From Echinometra lucunter (Eukaryota; Echinodermata; Echinoidea; Camarodonta; Echinometridae), in NCBI GenBank assembly GCA_029962745.1, contig CM057167.1:16732204-16796203 (forward strand): DNA of 64,000 nt, read 5' to 3'. A program made the translations under genes and the position numbers. Under the pieces are notes generated by a model. The model made no database searches. It was not told the DNA's origin and worked only from the letters and a program-made list of their open reading frames with translations. Below, piece by piece: positions 1 through 13,300 of the stretch (the stretch's first letter is position 1; every line of letters begins with the position of its first letter).

Positions 1-122
1 GTTATATCCATATTTATATTTTTTTCAGACTATGTAAGAGTTGAAAAAAAATTGTTGTTGCCAATTTGAGGATTGGAGATGATTAATTTAGACCTCACGA
101 AAGCTCTGTACTGCTATGGTAA
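1..122 (-). mobile_element. End fragment of a TTAA-type MITE
   Basis: This stretch is close to the reverse complement of about 13090-13200, including the words TGCCAATTTGAGGATTGG and GACCTC..AAAGCTCTGTAC. It is therefore one end of another copy of the TTAA-flanked family described at 13090-13505. The terminal GGGTTAA is degraded here to GGTAAA. The rest of the copy lies outside the window. Confidence 0.6.
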
Positions 123-198
123 AGATAAACTCGAGTTCTCTTCGTGTGATTACAATGAGAAAGGAGCTCGCAGCAGTTGGAAAAGGTTGATTAAGTAG

Positions 199-859
199 TA
201 CAGTCAAACCTGACTAAATAGCAGCCACCTCTCTATAGCATCCACCTTCCTATAGTGGCCTCTGAAATTGATTCCCATGGAGATACATCAAGTGTTTAAA
301 GGGGGTACCCAATGCTGAAACAATGTTAGTTCATTTAAAAGAGCATGATTTTATTAGCAGAAAATCATCTGCCTAATTATTTTTTTTAAAGTCGTGTTGC
401 CAAGGAAACCCCCAAATGTGGTAAGATTTCAGGATATTTTTGACCCCTCTGCTGTGTCCCATTTTCAACTGGGTACCCACTTTGATGTCAAAGTGGGTAC
501 CTTGTCACGCAATTCTAGCTAAATGCGCGCAAAGTATAATACATATTGCACAGTCTAGCGCGCAGCACAACTGCAATGCGCGAAGCTGGGTACCCACTTT
601 TACGTCATACCTCATACTCCAATTTTTTGGTCAACTCTTGACTTTTTATGAGAAAATTAGTCAAAATGCATTGATTTCCATTAAAAATCATCAAATTTTG
701 AATGTTATTCTTCTTAGAATCCTATTCTCGATCATATATCAAAAAAAGATTACTATTGTGTATTCACTTTAAGGACCTGTCTGTAGCAGCCACCTATCTG
801 TAAATGTCATATTTTTTTTGTTTCTTTTGGATGGCCTCTATAGACAGGTTTCACTGTAC
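199..859. mobile_element. Tc1/mariner-like MITE with nested insertion
   Basis: Inverted ends TACAGTCAAACCTG (left) and CAGGTTTCACTGTA (right) flank a non-coding body that also repeats AGCAGCCACCT and TATAG words near both ends. Terminal TA fits a Tc1/mariner-type element, but the class is inferred from the ends only. A second element (296-772) sits inside it, so this one is the older insertion. Confidence 0.6.
296..772 (+). mobile_element. Dispersed non-coding element, TTAA flanked, copy 1
   Basis: TTAA occurs at both borders (296-299 and 769-772). The body starts AAAGGGGGTACCC and ends TCACTTTAA, and is strongly similar along its whole length to 55129-55611. The centre is a hairpin around GGGTACCCACTTTGATGTC, whose complement follows at once. 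A 110-codon open frame inside has no recognisable protein and is treated as chance. The flanks suggest piggyBac-like mobilisation. Confidence 0.65.
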
Positions 860-1013
860 ATAGAGATTGGTGTGTACCTTGAGGTTTGTTCTGAAATGGT
901 CAAAAAGTGCATGCACTACACACAAAAATGGGTATATGGGGCTATGTTATAAAGGGGCCCCATGGACAACAGTATGTGACTACTGATGGGACTACCCTGT
1001 TGAAATACTGTGA

Positions 1014-1062
1014 ATCATCATCATCATCATCATCATAAATGAATGAATAAATGAATTAATAT
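1014..1062. repeat. Short (TCA)n and AAATGAATG-rich tract
   Basis: About seven TCA units are followed by AATGAATGAATAAATGAAT directly before the acceptor of the first visible integrin exon. It is a simple repeat in the polypyrimidine-poor end of the upstream intron. Confidence 0.8.
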
Positions 1063-1075
1063 TGATTTATTCCAG

Positions 1076-1331
1076 ACATAGCCATTGGTGCACCTTATGA
1101 GAACGACGGCGCGGGAGCAGTTTACATCTACCTCGGTCATGCCCAGGACGGTATCAGGCAACCTGCTGCTCAGAAGATCACCCCCGCCGATCTTCCCATG
1201 GGAGTCAATGGTTACCCCTTCCCCAACGCTTCCTTTGGATACTCCATCTCTGGGAAGGTTGATCTCGATGGGAACGGCTTCCCAGAGCTGACCATCGGTG
1301 CCTACGAGGTCCAGCAGATTGCTGTGCTGAG
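1076..1331 (+). CDS. Integrin alpha exon 1 (visible): terminal FG-GAP blade
   Basis: The acceptor is TTTATTCCAG and the donor GTGAGG; the exon enters in phase 1 and leaves in phase 2. It encodes IAIGAPYENDGAGAVYIYLG, then FGYSISGKVDLDGNGFPELTIGA and AVL. The stretch at 1261-1290 (DLDGNGFPEL) is the calcium-binding loop typical of integrin propeller blades, with Glu replacing the last Asp. Upstream blades are not in the window. Confidence 0.93.
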
Positions 1332-4300
1332 GTGAGGAGCACCTTTTGTTCGGTCTAGTCCTTGCTTCCTTTTATCATTCCATGGGAGTTCTGAGTCTTT
1401 GGAAGGTCTGAAAAAAATTAGCTTTCCATCCTCAATCTGGCAGCAATTATTCTTACTTTCATGAATAGAAATGCATACACTTTACTTATAACTGCACTAT
1501 ATTCTTGGTATGTTTAATACCCTAATGTCTTAAAGGGTAAGTCCACCCTAGAAGTTTCACTGTTTCAATAAAAGGAGATAAATTTGAACAGCATTTTAAA
1601 AAAGAAATGAGCAAAATCAGTCAAAGAATAAGAAAATGACACTCATTTACATTTTCTAGTTAACTACTCTCAGCTCTGCAAATTGGCAACACTGATGACA
1701 TCATATGCGAGCAGGTCTCCATTCACTTTGTACATGAAATTTCACATTTTCTCAATTTTCTTGGAAGTTACACATTTTCTAAACCCCATAATCAGTGTAT
1801 GTTCAGAAGAATTGCTTTTTGCATAACATACTTTGACTATGGGGTAAGAAAATGTTTAACTTCCAAGAAAATTGAGAAAATGTGAAATTTCATGTACAAA
1901 ATGAATGAAGACCTGCTCGCATATGATGTCATCAGTGTTGCCAATTTGCAGAGCCGAGAGTAATTTACTAGAAAATGTAAATGAGTGTCATTTTCTTATT
2001 CTTTGACCGATTTTGCTCATTTCTTTTTTTAAATGCTGTTCAAATTTATCTCCTTTTATTGAAACAGTGAAACTTCTAGGGTGGACTTTCCCTTTAATGT
2101 TTTTCACGAATTGTTTTATTTCTCATGTAAAGTGCTTTGATCAGTCTTAAATTGGATGTAGCACTACAAAAGAAGCAATTATTATATAAAACATGAACCG
2201 ATGGGAATAAAAACTGAAAAATGTAGCAAGACAAATCGCCAATTTGAACTTGAAAATAGTAACTATATATTTTACATCACATTGCCAATTTTAGAGTTTA
2301 CTGATTAGCTACAATCAATTCATTCTTATCTATAAATGGTACAACATGCTGCTTTAGAAATAAACTAAAGAAATTTCTGCTCTTTCTGTAATTTATTAGT
2401 TTATCCTAGCATTCTTCATCAAAAGATAATGCAAATATACCAGTAGAAGAGGACACTGTACTACTGCGGGTTAGCTTTTCAGTGGTGCATGTGCTAAACT
2501 GCACCATAATTAAGATTTTAACAACAATGTCTTTTCTGAGATGAAAGCTTTCTTTTTTTTCTCTGAAAGTCAAGAGATGCCCCTGCATTGTGATCCCCTA
2601 AGATGCTGATTGCATCAAGAAAAACAACATTGACAAAAAGAATCATACTTGAAAAAAAGAAAAAAAAAATGGTCCCTTTAATAGCATCTCATAATTGTAA
2701 AATAAGGCTGCAAAATAAAGGCTAATTTGCGATTCACCTTGATTTATGTTTTGCTCAAAATACCATCACAACAGTTTGCAAACATTTATTGGCTTTCTCT
2801 GTTTTGATTTCTTCATCCAGAGGTCGTCCAGTGATTAACATTGAAGCTTCAGTCACACTCAGCCACTCCGTGCTTGACCCTAATTCAACAAATTGTGTGT
2901 ACTCCGGCAGAGATTCCCTGTGGTAGGTAAAAAGGTGCATTGCCACTCGGTCTAATCCCACTTTGTTCAATGCCCACTTGGATTCATCCCACAATGGTCT
3001 AATCCCATTTCGTCCACAGTTAGTTCATCTAATAACCATTTGGTCTAATTGCCACTTAGCCCATTTACCATTTCGTCTAATTTCCAGTTAGGCTATGCCC
3101 ATTTCATCTACTACCCACTTGGTCTAACACCACTTGGTCTATCCGATTAGATGAATTGGTAATAGACCAAATGGTCATGAGACGAAACGAGGAAAACTAA
3201 GTAGACAAAGTGGCAATTAGACCATTTGATCATTAAAGAAAATGACAATTAGCCCGAGTGGGTATTAGACCAAGTGATGATTGGACCAAACAGCAATTAG
3301 ACAAAATTGATAGTAGACCTAATAGATTTAGCCATAATGGTGATAGGTGATCTGGGAATTAGACCAACTGGCCATAAACCAGTAAAAATAGGAGTTTAGG
3401 CTTAACCATATCTACCCCTCGACATTTTACGTGATATATCCATAACGTGAAAAGCTTACACCATGACGTTTCATGACTTTTTTCTTTAAAGTCTCGCGCA
3501 ACTTTTGAGACCAAATTCGCGACGCCCGGGTATGTGGTTCCAAAGTTACGCAACATTTTGTAAGTGCATGACGTTTCATGACTTTTTTCTTTAAAGTCTC
3601 GCGCAACTTTTGAGACCAAATTCGCGACGCCCGGGTATGTGGTTCCAAAGTTACGCAACATTTTGTAAGTGCATGTCATACCCAAAATTGCTCAAAAACG
3701 TGATTTCATGTACAAATCCAATGCAAATTCTGTTTCTAGCAAAAATTCATAAATGTATCATTAATTTTACTTTTACTGATTAAAAAAAATTAATTTCATG
3801 TCGTTTATGATTGGAATAGTGTCGCCGACGATTTCCATCGAAAAAACAATAAAAAACAAAAAGTAAAAAAACAGAAATACATATGAAATTTTAAAAACAA
3901 TAAAATACATAAGAAAAAATTTCGATACTGCCATTTTTTGATGTACATTTGATAAGAATCCTAAAAAGAGTGTCTAGACCAAAATTGAGCAGTTTTGGTG
4001 CTGTATTTACAGATTTACAGCTGAATTCTAATTTTACGCATAAATTAGCATAATTAATTTATCGAAAATAGATTTGATTAATTAATTGATAATTAAACTA
4101 TACAATTTTGGAGATTACATTGTGGGTGACGTGCATGCTGATTTTCGTCACGATCATGCAATCAACGGCCGAGATCTGAGGGGGGCCAAATAACCCCCCC
4201 CCCCCCCCCCCCCGGGCGATGCAATTTCAAAATAGCCCGGGCTATATAGGGTTAATACCAGCCTGTTTGTAATCAAGGGAAAGTAACTGAAATAAGTAAT

Positions 4301-7300
4301 ACGAGCATTCTCGCAAAGTCTCCCTGATTGCAAAGAAGCTGGTCAGTGAGCTGAATGTGTACTGCTTCTAGTATGCTGAGGTTTCTCACTTTGCTTAGTT
4401 CTTTAAACCAAGACGAAGAGGATTGTTTGGCGCAGTCTTGGCTGTTTAGTTAGTGGTGAGCAACAGCAATGGCGCTGTCTACCGTTGTTTGTTTCATAAG
4501 GGCGAGGGTTGTGACTGCATACTAACTGGAGAGGGGCATATGCTGATTTATGCAACCTGGAGGGGTGTTTCACAAAGACTAAAATTGACTAAAATCGCTC
4601 TTAACTATGGCTGGCCATTCATACCACTGTTTTCTTTCACCAAGGATTTGCAAATCATGGTCACAAATCTGCAGAATTGACAACTTATTATAGTTCATTG
4701 ATAAAGAAAACAAAACATGTAAATTCTTCAAATTTCAGACAATGATTTGGGCATCCCTTGAGAGACCAATGGTGAAAGAAAACAGTGGCATGAATCGCCT
4801 GCCAATCTTAGTCTTTGTGAAACACCCCCCTGGTTGGGTAGTACGCCCTATGTAATATTAATGATAATGAGCATTTGTATGGCACTGAAATTTGCATTTC
4901 AAGGACCAAACGAAAAGATCAGAGAAGAAATGAGAGTCCTGGGCCCCGTTGCATAAAACTTACCATTTATGGTAACTTTGCCATCACTGGTAACTTCCAT
5001 GGAAACCTTGATTTGATTGGCTGTTGAGCATTGTTACTACGGTAGTAAGCATTGATGACAGTTACCAGTTTTTTGTCTTGCCCATCGGAGGTGAAGGCAA
5101 GACTAAGGGATCCAAATGGCGTCCGTCCGTCGTCTGTCCGTTGTCCGTCATCCGTCGTCCGTCCTTTACAAATGTTAAAGTTTACCTGCAAGACTCTCTT
5201 ATGATGCGTAACTTGGCAACTACTGGTCCAATGGCAACCAAACTTGGGTGCTAGATGCACTACAGGTACCATCATGTTGTGGTGCTGTCGGAGGTCACAT
5301 GGGGAGGTCAAAGGTCATTTGAGGTCACATTGTTATAGAGCACCTGCAAGACTCTTTTTACATATGTTAAAGTTTACCTGCAAGACTCTCTTATGACACA
5401 TAACTTGGCAACTGTTGGTCCAATGGCAACCAAACTTGGCTGATAGATGCACTAGGGGTAACATCATGTTGTGGTGCTGTCAGAGGTCACATGGTGAGGT
5501 GAAAGGTCATTTGAGGTTAGAGTTTACCTGCAAGACTCTCTTATGACAAATAACTTTGCAACCGTTGCTCCCTTTTCAACTAAACTTGGTTCATAGATGC
5601 ACTTGGGGGACCTTCATGTTATAGTAGCATCGGATGTCACATGGTAGGGTCAAAGGTCATTTTATTTCAAACGTTAAAGTTTACCTGCAAGACTCTCTTA
5701 TGACACATAACTTGACAACTATTGGTCCAATGGCAACCAAACTTAGGTGATCGATGCACTTTGGGTAACACCATGTTGCAGTGCTGTCAGAGGTTAAAGG
5801 TCATTTGAGGTCAAATGTTAAAGTTTACCTGCAAGACTCTCTTATGACAAAAAACTTTGCAACCGTTGCTCCCTTTTCAACTAAACTTGGGTCATAGATG
5901 CACTAGGGGTACATTCATGCTATTGTGCCCTCAGGTCACATGGTGAGGTTAAAGGTCATTTTAGGTCAAACATTAAAGTTTACCTGCAAGACTCTCTTAT
6001 GACAATAACTTGACAACTGTTGGTCCAATGGCAACCATCCTTGGGTGATAGATGCACTAGGGGTAACATCATGTTACGGTGCTGTCAGAGGTCACATGGT
6101 GAGATCAAAGGTCATTTGAGGTCAAACATTAAAGTTCCCCTGCAAGACTTTCTTGTGACATCAAACTTGGTTAGGGATGTACTTGGGGAAACCTTTGTGT
6201 TATTTAGTCACGGATGGGCGAGACACAATCCTGCTATTGCCTTGCATATAACTGGGCCCAGATGCTTGCCATATCCTTTTCTTGCTGAAAGAGATGTTTC
6301 ACTTTAGATCGTTGTGTCAAAGGTCAAAGAAGTCAATTAACCTGTAATTATAGGGTTCTTATTCTTATTTTTATTATTATTTAAATTCAATCACACACCA
6401 AATGTTCTGGCCATGCAATGATGAACAAATTTTACTGATTGGATATCAATTGATTGTAAAAAATGATATACATGTAACATTTTTAATCTAATATTACTTT
6501 ATTTCTATTTCTCCCCCTGTAGTTTTCAAGTTCAGCTGTGTATGTCGTACTATTGCATTGCTCCACAATTCAACGAACCAGTGAGTAAGTAAAAAAGAAT
6601 CTTTCTTCTTGACTACTGAATTCTGTAATTCCCGTGATACATTAAATACAGGGACATGGTTGTTTAGTCCCATGTACCCTGACCTATGTATCGTTCTTTT
6701 CCATTTTGATTTTCTATGAGATACATTAGTCTGTTTATATTATTATTCTTCTTCAAGCATCAAACTTTAAATATAAAAGCCATTGAGAATATCCTGTGGA
6801 CAGTTTCTATTACAATTAGATTTATAGATAGTTATGGTGGCCCTGAAATATGCTCCACAACAGGGGCAAATTCGCGAAAAATTTGCGATTAGGGTTGCGA
6901 AATTCGCGACCACTGGACGCAAATTTTTTGCAGCCCAAGGCACAATGTTCGCATCCAGTAGTCGTGAATTTTGCAACCCAAATCAGAAATTTTACAACTT
7001 GGCTGCGAAATTCACAGCGCATATGACCTGTCGTTGAGCATACTTCAGGGCCACCATAGATAGTTGTATAGTATTTACTAGCTTTAGGGAAGCATTTGCT
7101 TGCGAGAAGAATGGCATTCCTCTTTTTTACTAGCATTTCTTGGGTTTTTACTTGTTTTATATTGTTAGAATCCTGATGAGCATTATCCTGAGTAGATTGG
7201 CTTTTTCTTCACTGAATCTTCTTCTTGTTCCTGTTTCTGCTTTTTCTTCACTGAATCTTCTTCTTGTTCCTGTTTCTTGCAGCCATTAACTTTAATATCG

Positions 7301-10300
7301 AGGCTGAAGGAGTTCGCCGAAGCAAAGTGCTGAATTCCAGGGTGGTGTTTGAGGATAGCGGCATTTACTCCCTCACCAAGCAATCATTGAATATCACACA
7401 AGATGATGTGGCCTGCTCACCAAACTACAATGTTGTACTCAAGGTATTGAGATTTATATCCCCCATACTGAAGCACGCTGCACACTATAAGATCCGTTTG
7501 CAATCCGATTTTGGAAAAATTTGTTATAGCATTTGATATGGACATTTGAACATGAAAAATCATAAAGATCAAAGCTCTGAATATTCGTGTAAATACTAAA
7601 CTGAAAATTTTGGGCTATTGCTAGCTTCCCTGCGGGAATAGAAGCAAATTCAATTCTGAATCGTAGTGACATCTATCAATCTTATGATCAGCTACAATTT
7701 GTAGTCAATTTGGCTTTTACTCTGACCACAAGGCTTGCAGTTGACCAAGATTTTGATTTTAGTATTCCTTTCATTATTCTGAACTTCAAATAAGATAATT
7801 TGATTTGTCGGAACTTTCGTAATTGAGGCTGAATGCCATTTGTTTTAAAATCGTGTTGCAGTTGAATCAAATAGTGTGCAGTGGGCATAAAAATCATGCA
7901 ACATCATTGATCATAGGGCTGTTGCCGAACCGAACGAAAGCTTGCCGAACATGACACTTCCGAACAGGACCGAACCGAACTGAACTCAAAGGCCAAGTTC
8001 AGGAGTTTGGCATTTTATATTACAGGATCATTGATTCGGCCCACAGCGAGGACCTTGTCCTGAATTCATTATGCTTAATTGGAGATACACCCTTACTTTA
8101 TTCAAAAATTAATACATACATTTATTGGTGTAAGATTTCATTAAATTCATGTTTTAAAAGTTTTTCTTAAATAAAAAATAGAAAACCACTAAATACAGCT
8201 TTGTCTCATTTCTCCTTTGATTCTGATTAATTTCATATTTGCCACCATGAATTTAAGTTGTTTTCCACAAAAAAATCATGTTAAAAGCTTGAAAATGTGC
8301 CCAAAGTTAATTAAGATTGTAATCGATTAACAATCATAATCGATCATAATACTAAATAAAAAACACTGCTTTATTGATAATTTCTTTCCATATTTTCATT
8401 CCTCTCCTTTATTTGAATTTTTTAAATTTTCTCTTTTTTACTATTAATCAGTATATGAAAATAATCTTTCTCTTTTGTTCAGAAAAGAAAATGAATAAGA
8501 AAGAATCGTGAAATAAATTCAGAAACTATTTTTTGTCATACAAAATATGTTTATAAGAAACAGTGACTTCCATTGCTGGTTAAATGGAAAGATTTCTAGT
8601 GGTCATCTAATATCGATGCTCACCCCTTTATTTATTTTTTTACTAGCCTTTTAAAGATACTGACGAACCCCGAACCGAACCAAAGTTCGGAAAAAAATTT
8701 CCGAATTCTACCGAACCGAACCGAACCGAACCCGAACATGGTGCTCAATTTACAGCCCTAATTGATCCAATTGAGGTCATATGACAAATTGCATATCTTG
8801 GTGGTGGTAGTGATGTTTCTCACATACAGCCAAGTTAACTGATTCATATTCCCCATACACAGAATCTTGCAGCATGATTGGTCTCATTGAAGTCAAATGA
8901 CAAATCATAAAATTGCATATCTAGGCAGTCGTAGTGATCAAGATCAAGAACATACAATGATAGTCTTTTTTTTTTTTTTTTGGCTGATGCTGCATAGATG
9001 TACACACTTGGAGCAAATGGGTCATGGTTTTGTGAAGTATGGATGTTAGATATGCGTAGGCTTGTGTGACATGGGACACTAGTGATGAGAACTTGTTTAT
9101 GCAACAAATCGCAATCCAACTAGTCTACAGAAATAGATTAAAGTCACATAGATCCCAGGTTTAGAAATACGTCTAATGTTAGGTTTAGGCCTATGTTAGC
9201 TAGACTTAAAGTATTTTTGATGTAGGATATGAAGCAAATTATTACCTTCTTTACTCTGGCAGTTAAACAAACTATCACCACCTTGGTGATCTGGGCTGTA
9301 CCATCTTTCCGGGAAAATAACCCGGAGATCACCTCTAGTTCGTCAATTACATTGCAGTTATTTTGACAAGTATTGAACCACTTGATTGGCCCATTAACTC
9401 TTACAGTGCCAAGGGGTTTTGCTTGTTCCCAAATTCTACCAAATCATGAACAATGCTTGCTTTTCAAATGCTCGTAAGTCTTCAACAGTAATTTCTATAC
9501 AGATAAGTTGTACACAAAAATTGTAGAAAATTTATTACCCTTTCAAAAGATACCAAATATTTTCATTAATTCAATGTCTCGCATGAAAATTATTTGGAAA
9601 TAGAAATGAGCTTCCCCCTTGACCTTTCCGTTTTCATTTCTCATGTGTTTGCTATTGTTTTATGCTGAAATAAGAATGGATCCTTACCAAAATCTGCAGT
9701 TTTCTAAAAAATATCCTTTGGTAGCATATAGTGACTGAAAGATATTTCAAATACTATATTTATCCTCTAAACTTTGACATATTTTCATGACCATATCCAT
9801 TATTCTTAGTGGAGTAATGGTCGATTAAAAATGTAAAGTCTCTTGGGCACATATACGTGCCATCAGCACTGTAAGAGTTAAAGTTCTTATTGATATTTTC
9901 TTAGCACATTTAATAATTCCATTAATTTCTGGTAAAGGCTTGTTCAGCTGTGAGAATACAAACCGCGGGGGATTTTAGACATTTTTTTGTGTTCAAAATG
10001 AATGGCAATGACGCAACAAAGGATTGCACTAAAAATGTCTCGTACTCATTCACTTACTTGTTATAAAATGTGTTAAAAAACACAGCGGTTCTTCCCCCCC
10101 CCCCCATATTTGAATGGGCTTCAAGGTTGTTGTCTATACTTTTCTTTGTTTACACAAACATAAACATTTCGTAGTTATATTTGTATTAATGTTTATATTG
10201 TTGGGCTGATTTCTTTATTTCTTCTCATTCTCTCTCCATTTCTGGAATGTTTGTGTCTCCTGCAGGCTGGCTTTAAGGACATCTTCCGACCCATCCCCAT

Positions 10301-13300
10301 CAATGTGACGTTCTACCTGCCTGAGGAGGAAGCCGTCATGCCCCAGCCTGGAGATCCCCTTCCCAGTATGGCCGATTTCCCCATTCTTCAAGAAGGCCAA
10401 CAAACTATGATCATGCAATATGTGAGTTAATAGTCACCCCCACACGTATCCTTCCCTTTTATACCTTTGAGTACGATCTGATTTCAGTATAAAGGCCTCA
10501 GCACACCGAATCTGGTCCGGGCCACTGTGTCCCAGACCGTATCGAATCGCTTTCAGAGCGATTGCATACCAGTATGGTATGGCAAAAATCATTCACCGAT
10601 GGAAAATGGCCACAAAGCCAACAACAACATTAACAACGACATGGTGTGTGTTTGGTGTGAACAGTCACATTGGAATAGTACAGGACCAATTCATTTCCAC
10701 TGTTTTTGTGCACCGTTGTACTGGAACAGGGCCCGTTCCGTGGCCCGGACTGTGTTCGGTCTGCGGAGGCCTGAACAATGTTACATATATCTCTGGCTTT
10801 TAGTATTCAACGGGTTAAAATCCTTTTGACTCTGTGACTCCTTTTTAATCATTCTCGCAAAAGAAAGTTAGGTAACTACACTCCCAGCACCAATCTCTCT
10901 CCTTCCCATTTAAAGCCAGAGTGAACTGGTACCCTTGTATGAGATTTCGAAATAGCGCCATCTCAGTCCTGAACTACTGATTCTGTCCCGTTTTTTCTCC
11001 CAGCATGTACCATTCTGATCAACGCGAGCTTTATTTTTGAAAAACATCTGTAAAAATGTATATGTACATTCAGACAAAGGCAGTTCACTAGAAGCCAAGA
11101 AGGTGTAATGTTTCTATGACAGTCTCTGGTTGTGAGTATCCGCAAGTTGGCGCTGTTATAAATACATCATTTCAGAGCTTTATAAGCGCCAGTTCACTGT
11201 GGCTTGAAACATTCGGTTCCAAAATAATTGCATTCCTTCTTGTGCCCCTTTCTCATAATGACCCCTCCTTCCATTGTACCCCCTTTCCCCATTATGACCT
11301 TCCTGTGAGTCGAGTCTTCTTTTCAAATGTCTGACATTTTCTCTCATTCTTTTCATGCATATTTCTTTAATCCCACATTACACCCCCATGAGATCTTTTC
11401 GCTTATGCACGTCTAGTTCCCATGTCATTCCTTAAGTTGCAAAATCTTTGGGGGAAAGATCCTTTGCTCAAACATGTCCTGCTTTAGGGAATGGTCTTCC
11501 TGAAGACATAAAGAAGTCTGTAACCTCTGATTTCTTTAAAGATCATGTAAAACGTTTATATTTAAATTCTTTATTATTTCTACATGTGCCTTTAGCACTC
11601 TACAGAGTGGATTTTGGTGCAGTACAGTATATGTTACATTTTTTTTCATGATTATTGTTATTATTGCTATTGTTATTATCATTATCATCCTCATTATCAT
11701 TATCATTATTATTATTATCCTCCCTAAGGTCATTTCTATATTATACTCATAGTTCTATTGTCATTAGTTTTCATGAATGATATTTTTCGTAAGTTTTAAG
11801 AGAGATACATTTGTCTTTTTCAGGTGAACTTCAGCAAAGAATGTGCCAAGGATGATGGAGAGTGTATCACTGATCTCGCTGTCAATGCTTCGATCAATCT
11901 CGGGTAAGTCATTGATTATGTCAAGACTGGACACCCATATAGAACTAGATATGAAACTCTGATAAGAGCCAGTTGAGTTCTAATTATCAGAAATATGGGT
12001 ATTTGTCTTAGTTTTTTACTTAGATGAAATACTTAGCAAAATTTGGTATTCAATTCAATATTTTGGCTAAGTATTTTACTCTAAATTTAAGACACCTACC
12101 CAGGAGACTTAAGCCAATTATGATGGAGGCCTTGATTGGCAGGCATAGGTTTTTATACGCAGTCATCATATGCTGCGCAGAATTATATCATAGCATATTC
12201 GAGCGTATTTGATGCGACATGTTAATTGCGCATTGGAAATATGACGTCACAGTGCTTATCAGTAAGAATTTTGGCTTAAAGTTGGCTTACTAAAGTAAAA
12301 TTCAAAGTATAGAATCGAATATGACTTAAGCAAATTTCTTAGCCAAAGAAAATACTTAGTAAAAGTTTTACTTAATTACTGAATGGAATACTGGTCCAGA
12401 TCATTTGATTTAGATCAACCTCAGGAACTAGATTTACCATCTAGATGGGTTACTTATATACATTATAGACAGTCAGGCTGACATCAGCAGAAAGGTATTA
12501 GACCAGTGAAATTATTGTACAGTTAGCTCAGATTTGAGATCACAGGTCTAGTCTGCACAGCTGCTTTTGGCAAAACCAAGGGCAAAACACTCCTAATCGT
12601 TTCTTTGTCATACAAACGTCTTCTGGCGAAAGTGAGTGAATTTCTTATCAATTCAGTAATCCCCAAATCTCATGCTAAACACATGTGTTTTGTGTACAAC
12701 TACTCCAGCTTTCCCAATTGCTTTGAAATTGTTTCTTTCAAACTGTAATCGTATGACCAGGGGGTTGTTTCACAAAGACTTAAGATTGACTGAAATCGCA
12801 CTTAACTATGGCTGGCCATTCATGCCACCTTTTTTTTTTTCACCACGGGTCTCTCATAGGGTTTGAAAATTGTGGTCACAAATCTGCAAAGTTGACATTT
12901 TCTATAGTTCATTGATGAAGAAAACAAAAAGGGTGAATTCTAAATATATGTGCCCATGATTTTCACATCCCTTGAGAGACCGATAGTGAAAACAAACATT
13001 GGCAGACACTGGAATAGCTTGCCATAGTTAAGTGCGATTTGAGTCAGTCTTAGTCTTTGTGAAACACCCTCCAGAAGTCCAGTTCGTCTTTAACCCATAG
13101 AAGTACAGAGCTTTTTAGAGGTCTAAATTAATCATCTTCAATCCTTAAATTGGCAACAACTATTATTTTTTTCCACTCTTACATAGTTTGAAAAAATTGA
13201 TATCGTTATAACATGAACCAAAATGAATTATGATTGTAAAATTTAAGCGGAAACTGCCAATTTGAACATGGAAATAGGGATTATATAATATTCACTGTGT

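Noticed and set aside
2755..2994. Minus-strand 79-codon frame
   Set aside because: Antisense of integrin exon 2, which is supported by splice sites, phase and family motif.
3359..3685. Minus-strand frame with a duplicated 35-residue segment
   Set aside because: Explained by the 105-bp tandem duplication, whose length is a multiple of three.
5070..6262. CRISPR-like regular repeats
   Set aside because: Eukaryotic context; units are adjacent and ~150 bp with no unique spacers between short palindromic repeats.
10527..10829. 100-codon frame after integrin exon 5
   Set aside because: Lies inside a TIR-bounded MITE and has no recognisable domain.
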